Below are positions 41,816 to 53,649 of a stretch of 64,000 nucleotides of DNA, piece after piece (the first letter of the stretch is position 1; each line of letters starts with the position of its first letter). Both the position numbers and the translations under genes were made by a program. Source of the DNA: an uncultured Bradyrhizobium sp. (GTDB lineage: Bacteria > Pseudomonadota > Alphaproteobacteria > Rhizobiales > Xanthobacteraceae); contig NZ_CANSMR010000002.1 of the NCBI RefSeq assembly GCF_947648125.1, forward strand, positions 248,001 to 312,000. Direction: 5' to 3'. A model generated the notes under the pieces. The model did not search any database and was not told where the DNA came from. It worked only from the letters and a program-made list of their open reading frames with translations.

Positions 41816-43299
41816 GGCACTGCCGCCGCGAGCGTGCCGGCCGGCGTCCAGCCGCCGCCGAGCGCCTGGAACAGGCTGCTCGCTGCCAGCAGCTTGTTGA
41901 GCCGCACCGACACCAAATTGAGTTCGGCCGTGAACAGCGTCTGCTGTGTCTGCAGCACCGTGATGAGATTGACCGTGCCGCCGCGCAGCTGCGTCTCGGA
42001 GACTTCGAACGCCTTGCGCGAGCTCGCCACCACGTCGGACTGCAGCCGCTCCTGCAACGTATACTTCTGCAACGCGATCAGCGCCTTCTCGACATCGGCG
42101 AAGGCCGACAGCACCGCCTTGCGATAGGCTTGCAGGTTTTGCAATTGCTGGCCCTTGGCGAGCTTGAGCTGGCTCTCCAGCAGGAAGCCGTCGAACAGCG
42201 GCTGGGTCAGCCCGGCGGCGAGCGTGTAGTACCAGGCGCCCGGCGCAAACAGCGAGGCGAGCGCCGCGCTCTGGAAGCCCGTGGTGCCGGTCAGCTGGAT
42301 CTGCGGGAAGAACGCCGCGCGCGCCGCGTCGACGCTGAAATTGGAGGCCGCGAGCTGCGCCTCGGCCTGGCGGACGTCGGGCCGCTGGTAGAGCAGTTCC
42401 GACGGCATCCCCGGCGTGATGCGCGGCACCGAGATCTGCGTGGTGCTGCCGCCGCGCACCGCGAAATCAGCCGGTGCGCGCGCCACCAGCAGCGCGAGCG
42501 CCGCGGTGTTCTGTCCCAGCGTCACCTCGAGCGGCGGGATCGCCGCGCGCTGCGTGGCGACCAGCGCCTCCTGCTGCGACAGGTCGAGTTGCGAGGCGGT
42601 GCCGCCGGCGAATTGCGACTTGATCAAAGCCAGGATGCGCTCGGCCGCCGCCAGATTGCGCCGGGTGGCCTTGATCTGGTCCTGCGCCGCCAGCACCTGG
42701 AAATAGGTATTGGCCACTGTCGCCATCGTGGTCAGTGCGACCACCTCGCGATTGTAGCGGGCGACCGTCGCGCTCTCTTCCGACGCCGACAGCGTCGCGC
42801 GGTTCTTGCCCCAGAAGTCGACGATATAGCTCGCGCTCAGCCCCAGATTGAACTGCGAGAACGTGCCGCTACTGCCGCCAAGCGCCGAACTCGATCCCGT
42901 CGCGACCTTCTGACGCTCGGCATTCGCCGATCCCGAGATCGACGGCAGCAGCGCGGCGCCGGACACGCCGGCCTGCGCGTCGGCCTGCACGATCTGGGCG
43001 ATCGCCACCGCGATATCGAGATTGTACTGCTGTGCGGATTCCATCAACCCGGTCAGCTCGGGCGAGCGGAAGCCGCGCCACCAGGCGAGCGCCGGAACGG
43101 CGGCGTCGGCATCGCCCTTGGCTGCGGCGCGATAGCTCGCCGGCACTTCGAGGCTGAGCTCGGGTTTCTCCACCCCGGGGATGCAACCGGTCAGGCCAAG
43201 GCTCAGACCAAGGCCGAGCCCGCCGAACGCCGCCACGCGGCGAAACCGGACCGGTTTCCGCAATATTCGAAGACTATGCAACGCTGCACCTGTCGGCAT
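41812..43299 (-). CDS. RND efflux outer-membrane lipoprotein, NodT/OprM family
   Basis: The 495-residue TolC-like channel carries a lipoprotein signal with lipobox LTGC. Two long alpha-helical repeats follow (about 80-260 and 290-480), as in NodT-family proteins. Examples are the SAQQYNLDIAVAIAQIVQADA helix start, ARVARYNREVVALTT-type segments and the repeat-defining PSELLYQRPDVRQAEAQLAA. It forms the outer-membrane exit duct of a tripartite pump. Its ATG at 43299 is immediately after the stop of the second RND subunit gene. A small exported protein overlaps its 3' end. Confidence 0.9.
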   Translation of the reverse strand: MPTGAALHSLRILRKPVRFRRVAAFGGLGLGLSLGLTGCIPGVEKPELSLEVPASYRAAAKGDADAAVPALAWWRGFRSPELTGLMESAQQYNLDIAVAIAQIVQADAQAGVSGAALLPSISGSANAERQKVATGSSSALGGSSGTFSQFNLGLSASYIVDFWGKNRATLSASEESATVARYNREVVALTTMATVANTYFQVLAAQDQIKATRRNLAAAERILALIKSQFAGGTASQLDLSQQEALVATQRAAIPPLEVTLGQNTAALALLVARAPADFAVRGGSTTQISVPRITPGMPSELLYQRPDVRQAEAQLAASNFSVDAARAAFFPQIQLTGTTGFQSAALASLFAPGAWYYTLAAGLTQPLFDGFLLESQLKLAKGQQLQNLQAYRKAVLSAFADVEKALIALQKYTLQERLQSDVVASSRKAFEVSETQLRGGTVNLITVLQTQQTLFTAELNLVSVRLNKLLAASSLFQALGGGWTPAGTLAAAVP

Positions 43300-46200
43300 T
43301 TACTCGCCCGGTTGAAGTGAGGAGCCCGGCATCCGCATGGCGCCGCCGCGGCGGACGCGCTGGGCCCACAAGCGGAACCGGTCGAGATAGAGGTAGATGA
43401 CCGGCGTCGTGTAGAGCGTCAGGACCTGGCTCAGGATCAGGCCGCCGACGATGGCGATGCCGAGCGGCTGCCGCAGCTCGCCGCCGTCGCCCATCCCGAT
43501 GGCGAGCGGCACCGCGCCGAGCAGTGCGGCCATCGTGGTCATCATGATGGGACGGAAGCGCAGCAGGCATGCCTCCTTGATCGCCTCGAGCGGCTCCAGC
43601 CCGCGCCTGCGTTCCGCGTCCAGCGCAAAGTCGATCATCATGATCGCGTTCTTCTTCACAATGCCGATCAGCAGGATGACGCCGATCAGCGCCATGATAC
43701 TGAACTCGGTCTTGAATGCCATCAGCGCCAGCAAGGCACCCACACCTGCCGAGGGCAGTGTGGACAAGATGGTCAGCGGATGGACGTAGCTCTCATAGAG
43801 CACGCCCAGCACGATGTAGATCGTGACAATCGCGGCCAGGATCAGGAACGGCTGGTTGCTGAGCGAATCCTGGAACGCTTTCGCGGAGCCCTGGAATGTG
43901 CCGCGGATCGTGGCCGGAACGCCGATCCGGTTCATGGTCGCCTCGATGCTGCCGACCGCGGTGCTCAGCGACACGTTCGGCGGCAGGTTGAACGAGATGG
44001 TGTTGGCGACCAGGAGGCCCTGGTGATTGACCGCAAGCGGCGTCGCACCCTGCTTGAACGCCGCCACCGCCGACAGCGGAATCATGGTCTCGCTGTTGGT
44101 CGAGACGGCCGATCCGGTCGAGGCCACGCCCTTCCCGGTCGAGCCGATCGAATTGGTGGCCTGGTTGCGCGCGGCCTGGGCATTGGCCGAACTGGCCGCG
44201 CTCGAGGCTCCCGGCGCCACCACGGTGCCGGCCACCGCGTTGGTCGATTGCGAGCCGCCGACCGATCCGCCTGACGTGCTGATGTAGACGTCTTTCAGCG
44301 CCTCGGGGTTCTGCCAGTAGCGCGGCGCGACCTCCATGATGACGTGGTACTGGTTGCGCGCGACATAGATCGTCGATACCTGACGCTGGCCGAAGGCGTC
44401 GTAGAGCGTGTTGTCGATCTGGCTCACCGTGATGCCGAGCCGAGCCGCGGCGTCACGGTCGATCACGAGGTCGGATTCGAGGCCCTTGTTCTGCTGGTCG
44501 CTGTTGACGTCGGCAAGGTTCGGATCGCGCTGCAAGGCCGCCGCGATCTTCGGCGTCCAGTCATTGAGCTCCTCCAGCGTCGAGCCCTGCAGCGTGTACT
44601 GATACTGCGCGTTCGAGGCCCTGCCCCCGACCCTGATATCCTGCACCGCCTGCAGGAACAGGCTCGCGCCGGGCACCACCGCCATCTCGCGGCGCAGCCG
44701 TGAAATCACGCCATCGGCGCCGATCTTGCGCTGGTCGAGCGGACGCAGCGAGACGAACACGAAGCCGGAATTGGTCTGGCCGCCACCGGTGAAGCCGACC
44801 ACCGTCTCCACCGCCGGATCCTTCTGGATGATGCCGACGAACTGCGCGAGCTTCTGCTGCATCAGCTGGAACGACACGCTCTGGTCGGCCTGGATCGAGC
44901 CGACCAGCCGGCCGGTGTCCTGCTGCGGAAAGAAGCCCTTCGGGATCACGTCGTAGAGATAGAAGTTGAGGCCGAACACCGCCGCCAGGATCAGCATCAC
45001 CGACAGCGGATGCTGCAGCGCCGCGGTCAGCGTCCTGCGATAGAAATTCAGCATCGCCTCGAAGAAGCGCTCGCTGGCCCAATAGAGCCGGCCGTGGCCA
45101 CCGCTGTCCGGCTTGAGCAGCACGGCGCACATCATCGGCGTGGTCGCCAGCGACACCGCGAGCGAGATCAGGATCGAGATCGAGATCGTCATCGCGAACT
45201 CACGGAACAGCCGCCCGACGATGCCGGCCATCAGCAGGATCGGGATGAACACCGCGATCAGCGAGATGCTCATCGACAGCACGGTGAAGCCGACCTCGTT
45301 GGCGCCCTTCAGCGCCGCCTCGAGCGGACTCAGGCCATCCTCGATGTAGCGCGTGACGTTCTCCAGCACGACGATGGCATCGTCGACCACGAAGCCGGTC
45401 GCCACCGTCAGCGCCATCAGCGACAGATTGTCGAGGCTGTAGCCGATCAGGTACATCGCCCCGAAGGTTGCGACCAGCGACACCGAGACCGCCACCACCG
45501 GAATGAAGGTGGCGCGCAAATTGCGCAGGAACGCGAACACCACGATGATGACGAGTATCACCGCCAGAACCAGCGTCCGTTCGACGTCGCGGAGCGAGGT
45601 GCGGATGGTCGTCGAGCGATCCACCGCAAGGCCGATGTCGATCGCCGGCGAAATCGAGGCCTGCAACTGCGGCATCAGCGCCTTCACCAGGTCGACGGTA
45701 CTGATGATGTTGGCGTTCGGCTGCCGGTAGAGGATGAGCAGCACCGCGGGCTTGCCGTTGGCGAGCCCGGCATTGCGGAGGTTCTCGACGCCGTCGGCCA
45801 CCTCGCCGACGTCGGAGAGGTGAACCGGGGCGCCATTGCGGTAGGCCACGATCAATGATCTGTAATCGTCGGCCTTGTTGGCCTGGTCGTTGGCGTAGAC
45901 CTGGTAGCGCTGGTCGCCGACGTCGATGCCGCCCTTGGGGCTGTGGGCGTTGGCGCTCGACAGCGCCGCGCGGACGTCTTCCAGACCGATGCCGTATTTG
46001 TAGAGCGCCTGCGGGATCAGATCGACGCGCACGGCGGGCAACGAGCTGCCGCCGACCACGACCTCACCGATGCCCTCGACCTGCGACAGCTTCTGCGCCA
46101 GCACCGTGGAGGCGGCATCGTAGAGCGCGCCGCGCGTCAGCGTATCCGACGTCAGCGTCAGGATCAGGATCGGCGCATCGGCCGGGTTGACCTTGCGGTA

Positions 46201-46584
46201 GGTCGGATTGCTGCGCAGGCTGGTCGGCAGATCGGCCCGCGCGGCATTGATTGCGGCCTGCACGTCCCGCGCCGCGCCGTTGATGTCGCGGTTGAGACCG
46301 AACTGCAGCGTAATCCGGGTCGAGCCGACCGAGCTCGACGACGTCATCTCCGTCACATCGGCGATCTGGCCGAGATGCCGCTCAAGCGGACTGGCAACCG
46401 TGGTCGCGACATCCTGCGGGCTGGCGCCGGGCAGCGTCGCCTGCACCGAGATGGTCGGAAAATCCACCTGCGGCAGCGGCGACACCGGCAGCTTGAAGAA
46501 CGCGACAAGGCCGGCCGCCGCAAGCCCGAACGTCAACAGCGTGGTTGCGACCGGCCGGCGAATGAAGGGCGTTGACGGATCCAT
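43300..46584 (-). CDS. RND efflux permease subunit, MdtC-like, with Ser/Ala/Gly-rich insert
   Basis: The 1094-residue inner-membrane drug/proton antiporter has the N-terminal PFIRRPVATTLLTFGL and TM4 with the proton-relay Asp pair in [14 protein letters not shown]. The C-terminal [20 protein letters not shown] is also present. About residues 767-834 there is an Ala/Ser/Gly/Asn-rich stretch (SSAASSANAQAARNQATNS and similar). It lies between the DVYIS strand and IPLSAVAAF; the sister subunit has only a short loop there. The protein is about 60 residues longer than its partner as a result. With the previous gene it should form an MdtBC-like heteromultimer. Confidence 0.9.
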   Translation of the reverse strand: MDPSTPFIRRPVATTLLTFGLAAAGLVAFFKLPVSPLPQVDFPTISVQATLPGASPQDVATTVASPLERHLGQIADVTEMTSSSSVGSTRITLQFGLNRDINGAARDVQAAINAARADLPTSLRSNPTYRKVNPADAPILILTLTSDTLTRGALYDAASTVLAQKLSQVEGIGEVVVGGSSLPAVRVDLIPQALYKYGIGLEDVRAALSSANAHSPKGGIDVGDQRYQVYANDQANKADDYRSLIVAYRNGAPVHLSDVGEVADGVENLRNAGLANGKPAVLLILYRQPNANIISTVDLVKALMPQLQASISPAIDIGLAVDRSTTIRTSLRDVERTLVLAVILVIIVVFAFLRNLRATFIPVVAVSVSLVATFGAMYLIGYSLDNLSLMALTVATGFVVDDAIVVLENVTRYIEDGLSPLEAALKGANEVGFTVLSMSISLIAVFIPILLMAGIVGRLFREFAMTISISILISLAVSLATTPMMCAVLLKPDSGGHGRLYWASERFFEAMLNFYRRTLTAALQHPLSVMLILAAVFGLNFYLYDVIPKGFFPQQDTGRLVGSIQADQSVSFQLMQQKLAQFVGIIQKDPAVETVVGFTGGGQTNSGFVFVSLRPLDQRKIGADGVISRLRREMAVVPGASLFLQAVQDIRVGGRASNAQYQYTLQGSTLEELNDWTPKIAAALQRDPNLADVNSDQQNKGLESDLVIDRDAAARLGITVSQIDNTLYDAFGQRQVSTIYVARNQYHVIMEVAPRYWQNPEALKDVYISTSGGSVGGSQSTNAVAGTVVAPGASSAASSANAQAARNQATNSIGSTGKGVASTGSAVSTNSETMIPLSAVAAFKQGATPLAVNHQGLLVANTISFNLPPNVSLSTAVGSIEATMNRIGVPATIRGTFQGSAKAFQDSLSNQPFLILAAIVTIYIVLGVLYESYVHPLTILSTLPSAGVGALLALMAFKTEFSIMALIGVILLIGIVKKNAIMMIDFALDAERRRGLEPLEAIKEACLLRFRPIMMTTMAALLGAVPLAIGMGDGGELRQPLGIAIVGGLILSQVLTLYTTPVIYLYLDRFRLWAQRVRRGGAMRMPGSSLQPGE

Positions 46585-46587
46585 GGC

Positions 46588-49500
46588 TCAACGCGACCCG
46601 CTCGCCTCGCCGACCTCGTCCGCCCGCCCGGCAAACCGCAGCGCCAGGCGATCGAACCAGAGATAGATCACCGGCGTCGTGAACAGGGTCAGCAGCTGGC
46701 TCACCAAGAGACCGCCGACGATCGAGATGCCGAGCGGATGCCGGAGCTCGGAGCCGGCGCCGCTGCCGAGCATCAGCGGCAGCGCGCCGAGCACAGCTGC
46801 CATCGTCGTCATGATGATCGGCCGGAACCGCAACAGGCAGGCCTGGTAGATCGCCTCCCGCGGCGGCTTGCCCTCGTTGCGCTCGGCATCGAGCGCGAAG
46901 TCGATCATCATGATGGCGTTCTTCTTCACGATGCCGATCAGGAGGATGATGCCGATGATCGCGATGATGGTGAGGTCTTGCCCGGCCATCATCAGCGCCA
47001 GCAGCGCGCCGATGCCGGCCGAAGGCAGCGTCGAGAGGATGGTCAACGGGTGGATGAAGCTCTCATAGAGCACGCCGAGCACGATATAGACCGTGATGAT
47101 CGCGGCCAGGATCAGGAACAGCTGGTTGGACAGCGAGGACTGGAACGCCAGTGCCGCACCCTGGAAGCTCGTGATCATGCCGAGCGGCTGATTGATGTTC
47201 GCCTGCGCCTGCTTGATCGCGGTCACCGCCCCGCCGAGCGAGGCGCCCGGCGCCAGGTTGAACGAGACGGTTGCCGACGGGAATTGGCCGAGATGCGAGA
47301 CCTGCAGCGGCGCGGTCTCGACTCGCATCTTGGCCATCACGGACAGAGGCACCGGCGTCGAGCCCACCGATGACGGCAGATAGATCGACGACAGCGAATC
47401 CAGCGAGTTCTGCAGCGACGGATCGGCCTCGAGGATGACGCGGTACTGGTTCGAATTGGTGAAGACGGTGGAGACGATGCGCTGGCCGTAGGAATCGTAC
47501 AGCGCGTTGTCGATCGTCGCCGGCGTGATGCCGAACCGCGCGGCCTGGTCGCGGTCGATGTCGACGAACACCGAAAGCCCCTGCGCGGAGATGTCGCTGG
47601 TGACGTCGCTGAGCTCGGGCAATTCCCTAAGCTTGTCGACCAGCTTCGGCGTCCATTCCGCGAGCTCGTTCGGGTCGGCATCCTGCAGGATGAACTGATA
47701 CTGCGTGCGGCTCACCGTGCCTTCGATGGTGAGGTCCTGGACCGGCTGCATGTAGAGCGTGATGCCGGTCAGATCAGCGGTGCTGGCCTTGATCCGGTCC
47801 ATGATCGTCGAGACGCCAGCCTTGCGCTGCTCGTGCGGCTTCAGGTTGATCAGGATGCGGCCGCTGTTGAGCGTGGTGTTAGTGCCGTCGACACCGATGA
47901 ACGACGACAGGCTCTCGACATCAGGGTCCTTCAGGATCGCGCTGGCGAGCCGCTGCTGCCGCTCGGCCATCGCCGCATAGGACACCGATTGCGGCGCCTC
48001 CGAGATCGCCTGGATCACGCCGGTGTCCTGTACCGGAAAGAAGCCTTTCGGAATGACGACGTAGAGCAGCGCCGTGAGACCAAAGGTGGCGAGCGCGATC
48101 AGCAGCACGAACGTCTGGCGATCCAGCACCCAGTTGAGCATCCGGGCGTAGATCGCGATGACATGGTCGAACCCTTCGCGGCTGAGCCGCTGGAAGGTGT
48201 TCTCGCGCGTCATGCTTTCCGGCTTCAGGAGCTTGGCGCAGGCCATCGGCACCAGCGTCAGCGACACCACGGCGGAGATCAGGATCGTGACCGACAGCGT
48301 GATGGCGAATTCGCGGAACAGCCGGCCGACGACGTCGCCCATGAACAGCAGCGGGATCAGCACCGCGATCAGCGACACCGTCAGCGAGATGATGGTGAAG
48401 CCGATCTGCTCGGAGCCGCGCAATGCCGCCTCGAGCGGCGACTCGCCCCCCTCGATGTAGCGCGAGATGTTCTCGATCACGACGATGGCGTCGTCGACCA
48501 CGAAGCCGGTCGCGATCGTCAGTGCCATCAGCGACAGGTTGTTCAGGCTGAAGCCGAACAGATACATTGCGCCCAGCGTGCCGACCAGCGAGAGCGGCAC
48601 CGACAGGCTCGGGATCAGCGTGGCGCGGGTCGAGCGCAGGAACACGAAGATCACCAGCACGACCAGGATCACCGCAAGCGCCAGCTCGTATTCGACGTCG
48701 CGGACCGAGGCCCGGATCGTCACGGTCCGGTCGGTCAGGATGTTGAGATCGATCGCGGCCGGCAGCGTTGCCTGCAGTTGCGGCAACAGGTCCTTGATAC
48801 CCTGGACCACCGAGATCACGTTGGCGCCGGGCTGGCGCTGGATGTTGAGGATGATCGCCTGCGTCTCGTTCATCCAGGCGCCGAGCTTGTCGTTCTGCGC
48901 GCCGTCGACGACGTTGCCGACATCGCTGAGGCGGACCGGTGAGCCGTTCTTGTAGGCGATGATCAGCGAGCGGTAGTCGCTGGCATTGCGGATCTGGTCA
49001 TTGGCGTTGATGGTGTAGGCACGCATCGCGCCGTCGAAATTGCCCTTCGGCGTGTTGACGTTGGCGTTGCCGAGCGTGGTGCGGAGATCGTCGATGTTGA
49101 GGCCATAGGCCGCGAGCTTACGGATGTCGGCCTGGATGCGCACCGCGGGCCGCTGGCCGCCGCTGATGCTGACGAGGCCGACGCCGGGCAGCTGCGAGAT
49201 CTTCTGCGCCAGCCGCGTGTCGACGAAGTCCTGCACCTGCGTCAGCGGCATGGTCTTCGAGGTCAGGCCGAGAGTGAGGATCGGCGCGTCAGCCGGATTG
49301 ACCTTGGCGTAGATCGGCGGCGCCGGCAGGTCCGACGGCAAGAGATTGCCCGCAGCATTGATCGCGGCCTGCACCTCCTGCTCGGCGACGTCGAGCGAGA
49401 TCGACAGACCGAACTGCAGCGTGATGACAGACGACCCGGCAGAGCTCACCGAGCTCATCTGGTTCAAATTCGGCATCTGGCCGAACTGCACCTCGAGCGG

Positions 49501-49695
49501 CGCCGTCACCGACGACGTCATCACGTCGGGGCTGGCGCCCGGATAGAAGGTCTGCACCTGGATGGTCGGATAATCGACTTCCGGCAGCGCCGCGACCGGG
49601 AGGAATCTGAACGCCAGCATGCCCGACAGCATGATGGCGATCATCATCAGGGTCGTCGCCACCGGCCGCAGGATGAATGGCCGCGACGGGTTCAT
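46588..49695 (-). CDS. RND efflux permease subunit, MdtB-like
   Basis: The 1035-residue RND transporter begins [22 protein letters not shown]4 with the proton-relay Asp pair is in [14 protein letters not shown]. The porter domains include [19 protein letters not shown]. It ends with the family [17 protein letters not shown] segment and [12 protein letters not shown]. It is most like MdtB/MuxB proteins that act with a second, non-identical RND subunit, here encoded three bases downstream. Its start overlaps the stop of the membrane-fusion gene by four bases (49692-49695). Confidence 0.92.
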   Translation of the reverse strand: MNPSRPFILRPVATTLMMIAIMLSGMLAFRFLPVAALPEVDYPTIQVQTFYPGASPDVMTSSVTAPLEVQFGQMPNLNQMSSVSSAGSSVITLQFGLSISLDVAEQEVQAAINAAGNLLPSDLPAPPIYAKVNPADAPILTLGLTSKTMPLTQVQDFVDTRLAQKISQLPGVGLVSISGGQRPAVRIQADIRKLAAYGLNIDDLRTTLGNANVNTPKGNFDGAMRAYTINANDQIRNASDYRSLIIAYKNGSPVRLSDVGNVVDGAQNDKLGAWMNETQAIILNIQRQPGANVISVVQGIKDLLPQLQATLPAAIDLNILTDRTVTIRASVRDVEYELALAVILVVLVIFVFLRSTRATLIPSLSVPLSLVGTLGAMYLFGFSLNNLSLMALTIATGFVVDDAIVVIENISRYIEGGESPLEAALRGSEQIGFTIISLTVSLIAVLIPLLFMGDVVGRLFREFAITLSVTILISAVVSLTLVPMACAKLLKPESMTRENTFQRLSREGFDHVIAIYARMLNWVLDRQTFVLLIALATFGLTALLYVVIPKGFFPVQDTGVIQAISEAPQSVSYAAMAERQQRLASAILKDPDVESLSSFIGVDGTNTTLNSGRILINLKPHEQRKAGVSTIMDRIKASTADLTGITLYMQPVQDLTIEGTVSRTQYQFILQDADPNELAEWTPKLVDKLRELPELSDVTSDISAQGLSVFVDIDRDQAARFGITPATIDNALYDSYGQRIVSTVFTNSNQYRVILEADPSLQNSLDSLSSIYLPSSVGSTPVPLSVMAKMRVETAPLQVSHLGQFPSATVSFNLAPGASLGGAVTAIKQAQANINQPLGMITSFQGAALAFQSSLSNQLFLILAAIITVYIVLGVLYESFIHPLTILSTLPSAGIGALLALMMAGQDLTIIAIIGIILLIGIVKKNAIMMIDFALDAERNEGKPPREAIYQACLLRFRPIIMTTMAAVLGALPLMLGSGAGSELRHPLGISIVGGLLVSQLLTLFTTPVIYLWFDRLALRFAGRADEVGEASGSR

Positions 49696-51023
49696 TTCTT
49701 CTGCCCGTCCGCGGAACCCTTATGGTCGCCGCCTCCCGCCTTGTCGGGAGCAGCGCCGCCTCCCTTGGCGGCCCCATTCGCCGCGCCGCTCGCCGTCCCC
49801 TTGGCCGCGCCGGCCGGGCTCGCGGCATCGGCGGCGGAGCGCACCACCACCTTGGCGCCCTCGCGCAGCTTGTCGGCGCCGTCGATCACGATGCGATCGC
49901 CGGCGGTCAGCCCCGAGAGCACCTCGACACGGTCGCCGTCGGTGACGCCGATTTTCACCGGCCGCACCGAGACCGTGCTGTCGGCGTTGACGAGATAGAC
50001 GAAGGTGCCGGGGACGCCGCGCTGGATGCCGGCGGTCGACATCGTCGTGGCATCCTTGTGGGTGTCGAGCAGCAGGCGGATGTTGACGAACTGGTTCGGA
50101 TAGAGCGTGCGTTTCTCGTTCTCGAACTGGGCGCGCAGCTTGATCGTGCCGGTGGTCGCATCGATCTGGCTGTCGAAGGTCTGCAGCGATCCCTCGGCGA
50201 GCTTGTTGGCGCCGCTGCGGTCATAGGCCGCCGTCGGCAGCACCGCGCCGTCCTTCAACCGCTTCGCGACCGCCTGCAGATTGTCCTCCGGCAGCGTGAA
50301 CAGCACGCTGATTGGCTCGAGCTGCGTGATCACGACAAGGCCGTTGGTGTCGCCAGGCGTCACGTAGTTGCCGAGGTCAACCTGGCGCAGTCCGACCCGC
50401 CCGTTGATCGGCGAGACGATGTGACAATATTGCAAATTCACTTCGGCCGATTTCACCGACGCGCGGTCGGCCTCGACCGTGCCCTGATACTGCGCGACAA
50501 GCGCGATCTGGGTATCGAGCGTCTGATGCGGCACAGCGTTCTGCGTGGCGAGGTTCTGGTAGCGAGCGAGATCGACCTGGGCGCCCTTCAGCTGCGCCTC
50601 GTCGCGCGCCAGAGTGCCCTTGGCCTGCGCCAGCGTCGCTTCATAGGGTCGCGAATCGATCTCGGCGATCAGGTCACCCTTCTTGACCTCATCGCCCTCC
50701 TTGAAATCGATCTTCATCAGGTAGCCGCTGATCTGGCTCCTGATCGTCACGGTGGCGAGCGATGTCACGGTGCCGAGCGCATTCAGGCTGACGCCGATAT
50801 CGCCCTTGCCGACGGCCTCCGGCACGATCGACATCGGCCCGGCGTTGCGCCCGCCGCCGGCCTGCGGCGGCGCGGCCTGCTGCCGCGTCCACCAGACGAT
50901 GCCGGCAAGCACCGCCAGCACGACACACCCTGTCAGAAAGCCTCGCCCGCGCGACGGCCGCCTGGTTTGCTCGGGCGTCATAATCGACGGGTCTTTGATA
51001 TGCTGGTCCATAAACTTGCCCAC
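49692..51023 (-). CDS. RND efflux periplasmic adaptor (membrane-fusion protein), MdtA-like
   Basis: The adaptor is 443 residues from the GTG at 51023 or 439 from the ATG at 51011; the ATG may be the real start. An N-terminal membrane anchor (about 30-47) is followed by a lipoyl-like domain with [21 protein letters not shown] coiled-coil hairpin has [20 protein letters not shown], and beta-barrel and membrane-proximal domains follow. The tail is Ala/Gly-rich. It links the RND subunits to the NodT-like channel. It is the first gene of the operon, transcribed toward the small exported genes at 41142, so the promoter should lie in 51024-51190. Confidence 0.9.
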   Translation of the reverse strand: MGKFMDQHIKDPSIMTPEQTRRPSRGRGFLTGCVVLAVLAGIVWWTRQQAAPPQAGGGRNAGPMSIVPEAVGKGDIGVSLNALGTVTSLATVTIRSQISGYLMKIDFKEGDEVKKGDLIAEIDSRPYEATLAQAKGTLARDEAQLKGAQVDLARYQNLATQNAVPHQTLDTQIALVAQYQGTVEADRASVKSAEVNLQYCHIVSPINGRVGLRQVDLGNYVTPGDTNGLVVITQLEPISVLFTLPEDNLQAVAKRLKDGAVLPTAAYDRSGANKLAEGSLQTFDSQIDATTGTIKLRAQFENEKRTLYPNQFVNIRLLLDTHKDATTMSTAGIQRGVPGTFVYLVNADSTVSVRPVKIGVTDGDRVEVLSGLTAGDRIVIDGADKLREGAKVVVRSAADAASPAGAAKGTASGAANGAAKGGGAAPDKAGGGDHKGSADGQKK

Positions 51024-51190
51024 GAAGAAACACGAACGAGCTCGCGCCGCTCTATGTGTCCCCTGAAGTCCGCGCGCGCCACATCCGAAGAAGCATTTTG
51101 AACGCTTCGGTCCGACAAAGCGCGTTAAGAATCGGAAAGGATAGCCCTCCTTCCCGGTCGGGCGCTGTTTCTCGCTGGATTGTGGCTATT

Positions 51191-52636
51191 TTACCCGATC
51201 GTCTGTAGCCAGGGCAACACGATCAGCAACAATCCGGCAAAGTAGATCACGCCGAAGATCAGCCCGAATTTCCAGAAGTCGCCTTTGCCGATATAGCCGC
51301 TGCCGTAATACATCGGCGCCGGACCCGTGGCGTACGGCGAGATCACCCCCATCAGGCCGAGCGAATAGACGCACAGCAGCATCAGGATCTGCACCGACAG
51401 GCCGGGAATGCTGGAGCCGACCGCGAGCACCACCGGCAGCACCGCGGCGGTATGCGACGTAATGCTCGAGAAGAAATAGTGGATCCAGAAGAAGAACGTG
51501 ACGAGCAGGATCATCCCGACCAGCGGCGACGTGCCTGCGAGCGGCTTCGCATAACCCTCGGCCACCCATTTGATGAAGCCGATCTCGTTGAGACCCGACG
51601 ACAGCGTGAGCAGCGAGGTGAAATAGAAGAATACCTCCCACGCGCTCTTCTCGGCGACGATGTCCTCGAACGCGATCACGCCTGACAGCAGCATCAGGGA
51701 GATCACGACGAACACCACCGTGGTCGCGTTGATGAAGTTCGAGCCGAGCAACGGCACGCTGATATTGGGATTGGAGCCGCAGATCCACAGGAACATCGCG
51801 AGCAGCACCAGCACTGCCATGATCCATTCGTGGCGCGACGGCGGTCCCATCTTGGCGAGTTCGCCCTCGCTCCAGGTCACGATCTCGGGGCTCTCCTTGA
51901 TCTCGGGCCGGCAGACCACGTAGCTCAGCAGCGGCACCAGCAGCAGCAAGAGGATGCCGAGCGGCGCGAAGCCGATGAACCATTGCGACCAGCCGACCTC
52001 GATATTGACGAGCTTCTTGGCGATCGAGAGCGCGGCGGCGTTCGGCGCCAGCGCGGTCAGAAACAGCGAGCTGGTCACGGCGGTCGTCGCAAACGCGGTC
52101 CACATCACGAAGGTGCCGATCTTGCCCGCGGTCGGACCGGGCTCCGAGCCATAGATGCGCGGGATGTTGCTGACGATCGGATAGATGGTGCCGCCCGAGC
52201 GCGCGGTGTTGGACGGCGTCGCCGGCGCCAGCACCAGATCGGAGAACGCCACCGCGTAGCCGAGCCCGATGGTGCGGCGGCCGAGCCCGCGCACCAGCAG
52301 CAGCGCCAGCCGGCGGCCGAGCCCGCTCTTGCGGTAGCCGATCGAGAACACGAAGGCGCCGACGATCAGCCACACCGTGCTCTCGGAGAAGCCGGCGAGC
52401 ATCCAGCGCAGCGACTTGTTCGGGTCGGGCTCGACATAACCGCCGACGCCGGCGACCGTGAGGCCAATCAGGCCGACCGCGCCGACCGGCATCGATTCGA
52501 GGATCAACCCGGTGATCACGGCGGCGAACACCGCAAAATAGTGCCACTGATTGGCGTTCAGCCCTGATGGCACCGGCACCAGATAGATCACCAGCCAGAC
52601 CAGCAACGGCGCAAACGTCCGCCATGACGATTTCAT
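51191..52636 (-). CDS. DASS/SLC13 family anion permease
   Basis: The 481-residue membrane protein has about 12 hydrophobic segments. DASS-type features include the first substrate/cation hairpin [18 protein letters not shown] (about 141-158), close to the conserved S-N-T motif. A second hairpin is [14 protein letters not shown] near residue 383, with [14 protein letters not shown] after it. These match 2-oxoglutarate/malate and citrate/tartrate carriers (CitT, YflS) that take up di- or tricarboxylates. No partner enzyme is next to it. It is divergent from aat; about 220 bases of intergenic sequence hold both promoters. Confidence 0.88.
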   Translation of the reverse strand: MKSSWRTFAPLLVWLVIYLVPVPSGLNANQWHYFAVFAAVITGLILESMPVGAVGLIGLTVAGVGGYVEPDPNKSLRWMLAGFSESTVWLIVGAFVFSIGYRKSGLGRRLALLLVRGLGRRTIGLGYAVAFSDLVLAPATPSNTARSGGTIYPIVSNIPRIYGSEPGPTAGKIGTFVMWTAFATTAVTSSLFLTALAPNAAALSIAKKLVNIEVGWSQWFIGFAPLGILLLLLVPLLSYVVCRPEIKESPEIVTWSEGELAKMGPPSRHEWIMAVLVLLAMFLWICGSNPNISVPLLGSNFINATTVVFVVISLMLLSGVIAFEDIVAEKSAWEVFFYFTSLLTLSSGLNEIGFIKWVAEGYAKPLAGTSPLVGMILLVTFFFWIHYFFSSITSHTAAVLPVVLAVGSSIPGLSVQILMLLCVYSLGLMGVISPYATGPAPMYYGSGYIGKGDFWKFGLIFGVIYFAGLLLIVLPWLQTIG

Positions 52637-52858
52637 GCAGCGTCCCCCTCACCCGTGTTGATTGTCGGCGCGCAAGCCGCCATGTCCCGGGCGGCAGCGC
52701 CATCTTTTCGTGGCAATCTAGCATGGCCGCGCAGTCCGTCTCGGGAAACTGCGGCGGAATGGCGCGGCTTGTGGAGGAACCGGCGCGTTTCGTCAACACG
52801 TCGCGACCCCGTGGGGCCCCCATCGCAAGACGGCCCGCGCTTTGCTATCTTCGCCCGC

Positions 52859-53539
52859 ATGACCTCACGCGACTCCGCCTCCTCCGAGATCACGCCCGAG
52901 GTGCTGCTGCGCGCCTATGCCTGCGGCATCTTCCCAATGGCGGAGAGCGCCGACGATCCGACCCTGTTCTGGGTCGAGCCCGAATTGCGCGGCGTGATTC
53001 CATTCGACGGCTTCCGTGTCGCCTCCCGCCTGGCGCGCACCGTGCGCTCGGATGCGTTCACCGTCACCGTCGATACCGCGTTCAAGGCCGTGATCGCCGG
53101 TTGCGCGGCGCCGCAGCCCGGCCGCGACGACACCTGGATCAACAAGCGCATCCGCGACCTCTATGTCGGGCTGCACATGTCGGGCCATTGCCACAGCGTC
53201 GAGGTCTGGCAGGACGACAATCTGGTCGGCGGCCTCTACGGCGTCAGCCTCGGCCGCGCCTTCTTCGGCGAAAGCATGTTTCACACCACGCGTGACGCAT
53301 CGAAGGTCGCGCTGGTGCATCTGGTGGCACGGCTGATCGCCGGCGGGTTCGAGCTGCTCGACACGCAATATGTGACCGAGCATCTGAAGACGTTCGGCGC
53401 GGTGGAGATTTCGCGACGCCGCTATCGCGCGCTGCTCGACAAGGCGATCGCAGGCGCGCCGGCGGAATTCCGCAAGCTCGACGCCACGCAGCCGGTCAAG
53501 GGTGCTGACGCGCTGGCGATGATCGCCGCGCGCAATTGA
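52859..53539 (+). CDS. aat: Leucyl/phenylalanyl-tRNA--protein transferase
   Basis: The 226-residue enzyme adds Leu or Phe to N-terminal Arg or Lys of proteins, marking them for ClpAP by the N-end rule. Family features are [14 protein letters not shown] near the N-terminus, [26 protein letters not shown], and [19 protein letters not shown] followed by [27 protein letters not shown] is the substrate-binding strand. The ATG at 52859 begins the conserved sequence; the longer upstream frame is untranslated. Length is normal (about 220-235). The next gene is convergent, with a hairpin repeat between them. Confidence 0.95.
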   Translation: MTSRDSASSEITPEVLLRAYACGIFPMAESADDPTLFWVEPELRGVIPFDGFRVASRLARTVRSDAFTVTVDTAFKAVIAGCAAPQPGRDDTWINKRIRDLYVGLHMSGHCHSVEVWQDDNLVGGLYGVSLGRAFFGESMFHTTRDASKVALVHLVARLIAGGFELLDTQYVTEHLKTFGAVEISRRRYRALLDKAIAGAPAEFRKLDATQPVKGADALAMIAARN

Positions 53540-53551
53540 TCTGGCGGGACG

Positions 53552-53640
53552 CGTAGCCCGGATGAAGCGCAGCGAAATCCGGGGCCGTAACATCCGCGGA
53601 GAAAGAACCCGGATTTCGCTAACGCTCCATCCGGGCTACG
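53552..53640. repeat. Inverted repeat element between aat and the DUF2155 gene
   Basis: CGTAGCCCGGATGAAGCGCA at 53552 and its near reverse complement ending at 53640 form two arms of about 33 bases. The centre is about 25 bases. The arms (CGTAGCCCGGAT...ATCCGGGCTACG) are a familiar dispersed rhizobial element. It fills the gap between convergent genes and may terminate both transcripts. Confidence 0.8.
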
Positions 53641-53649
53641 AAGTGCCAA

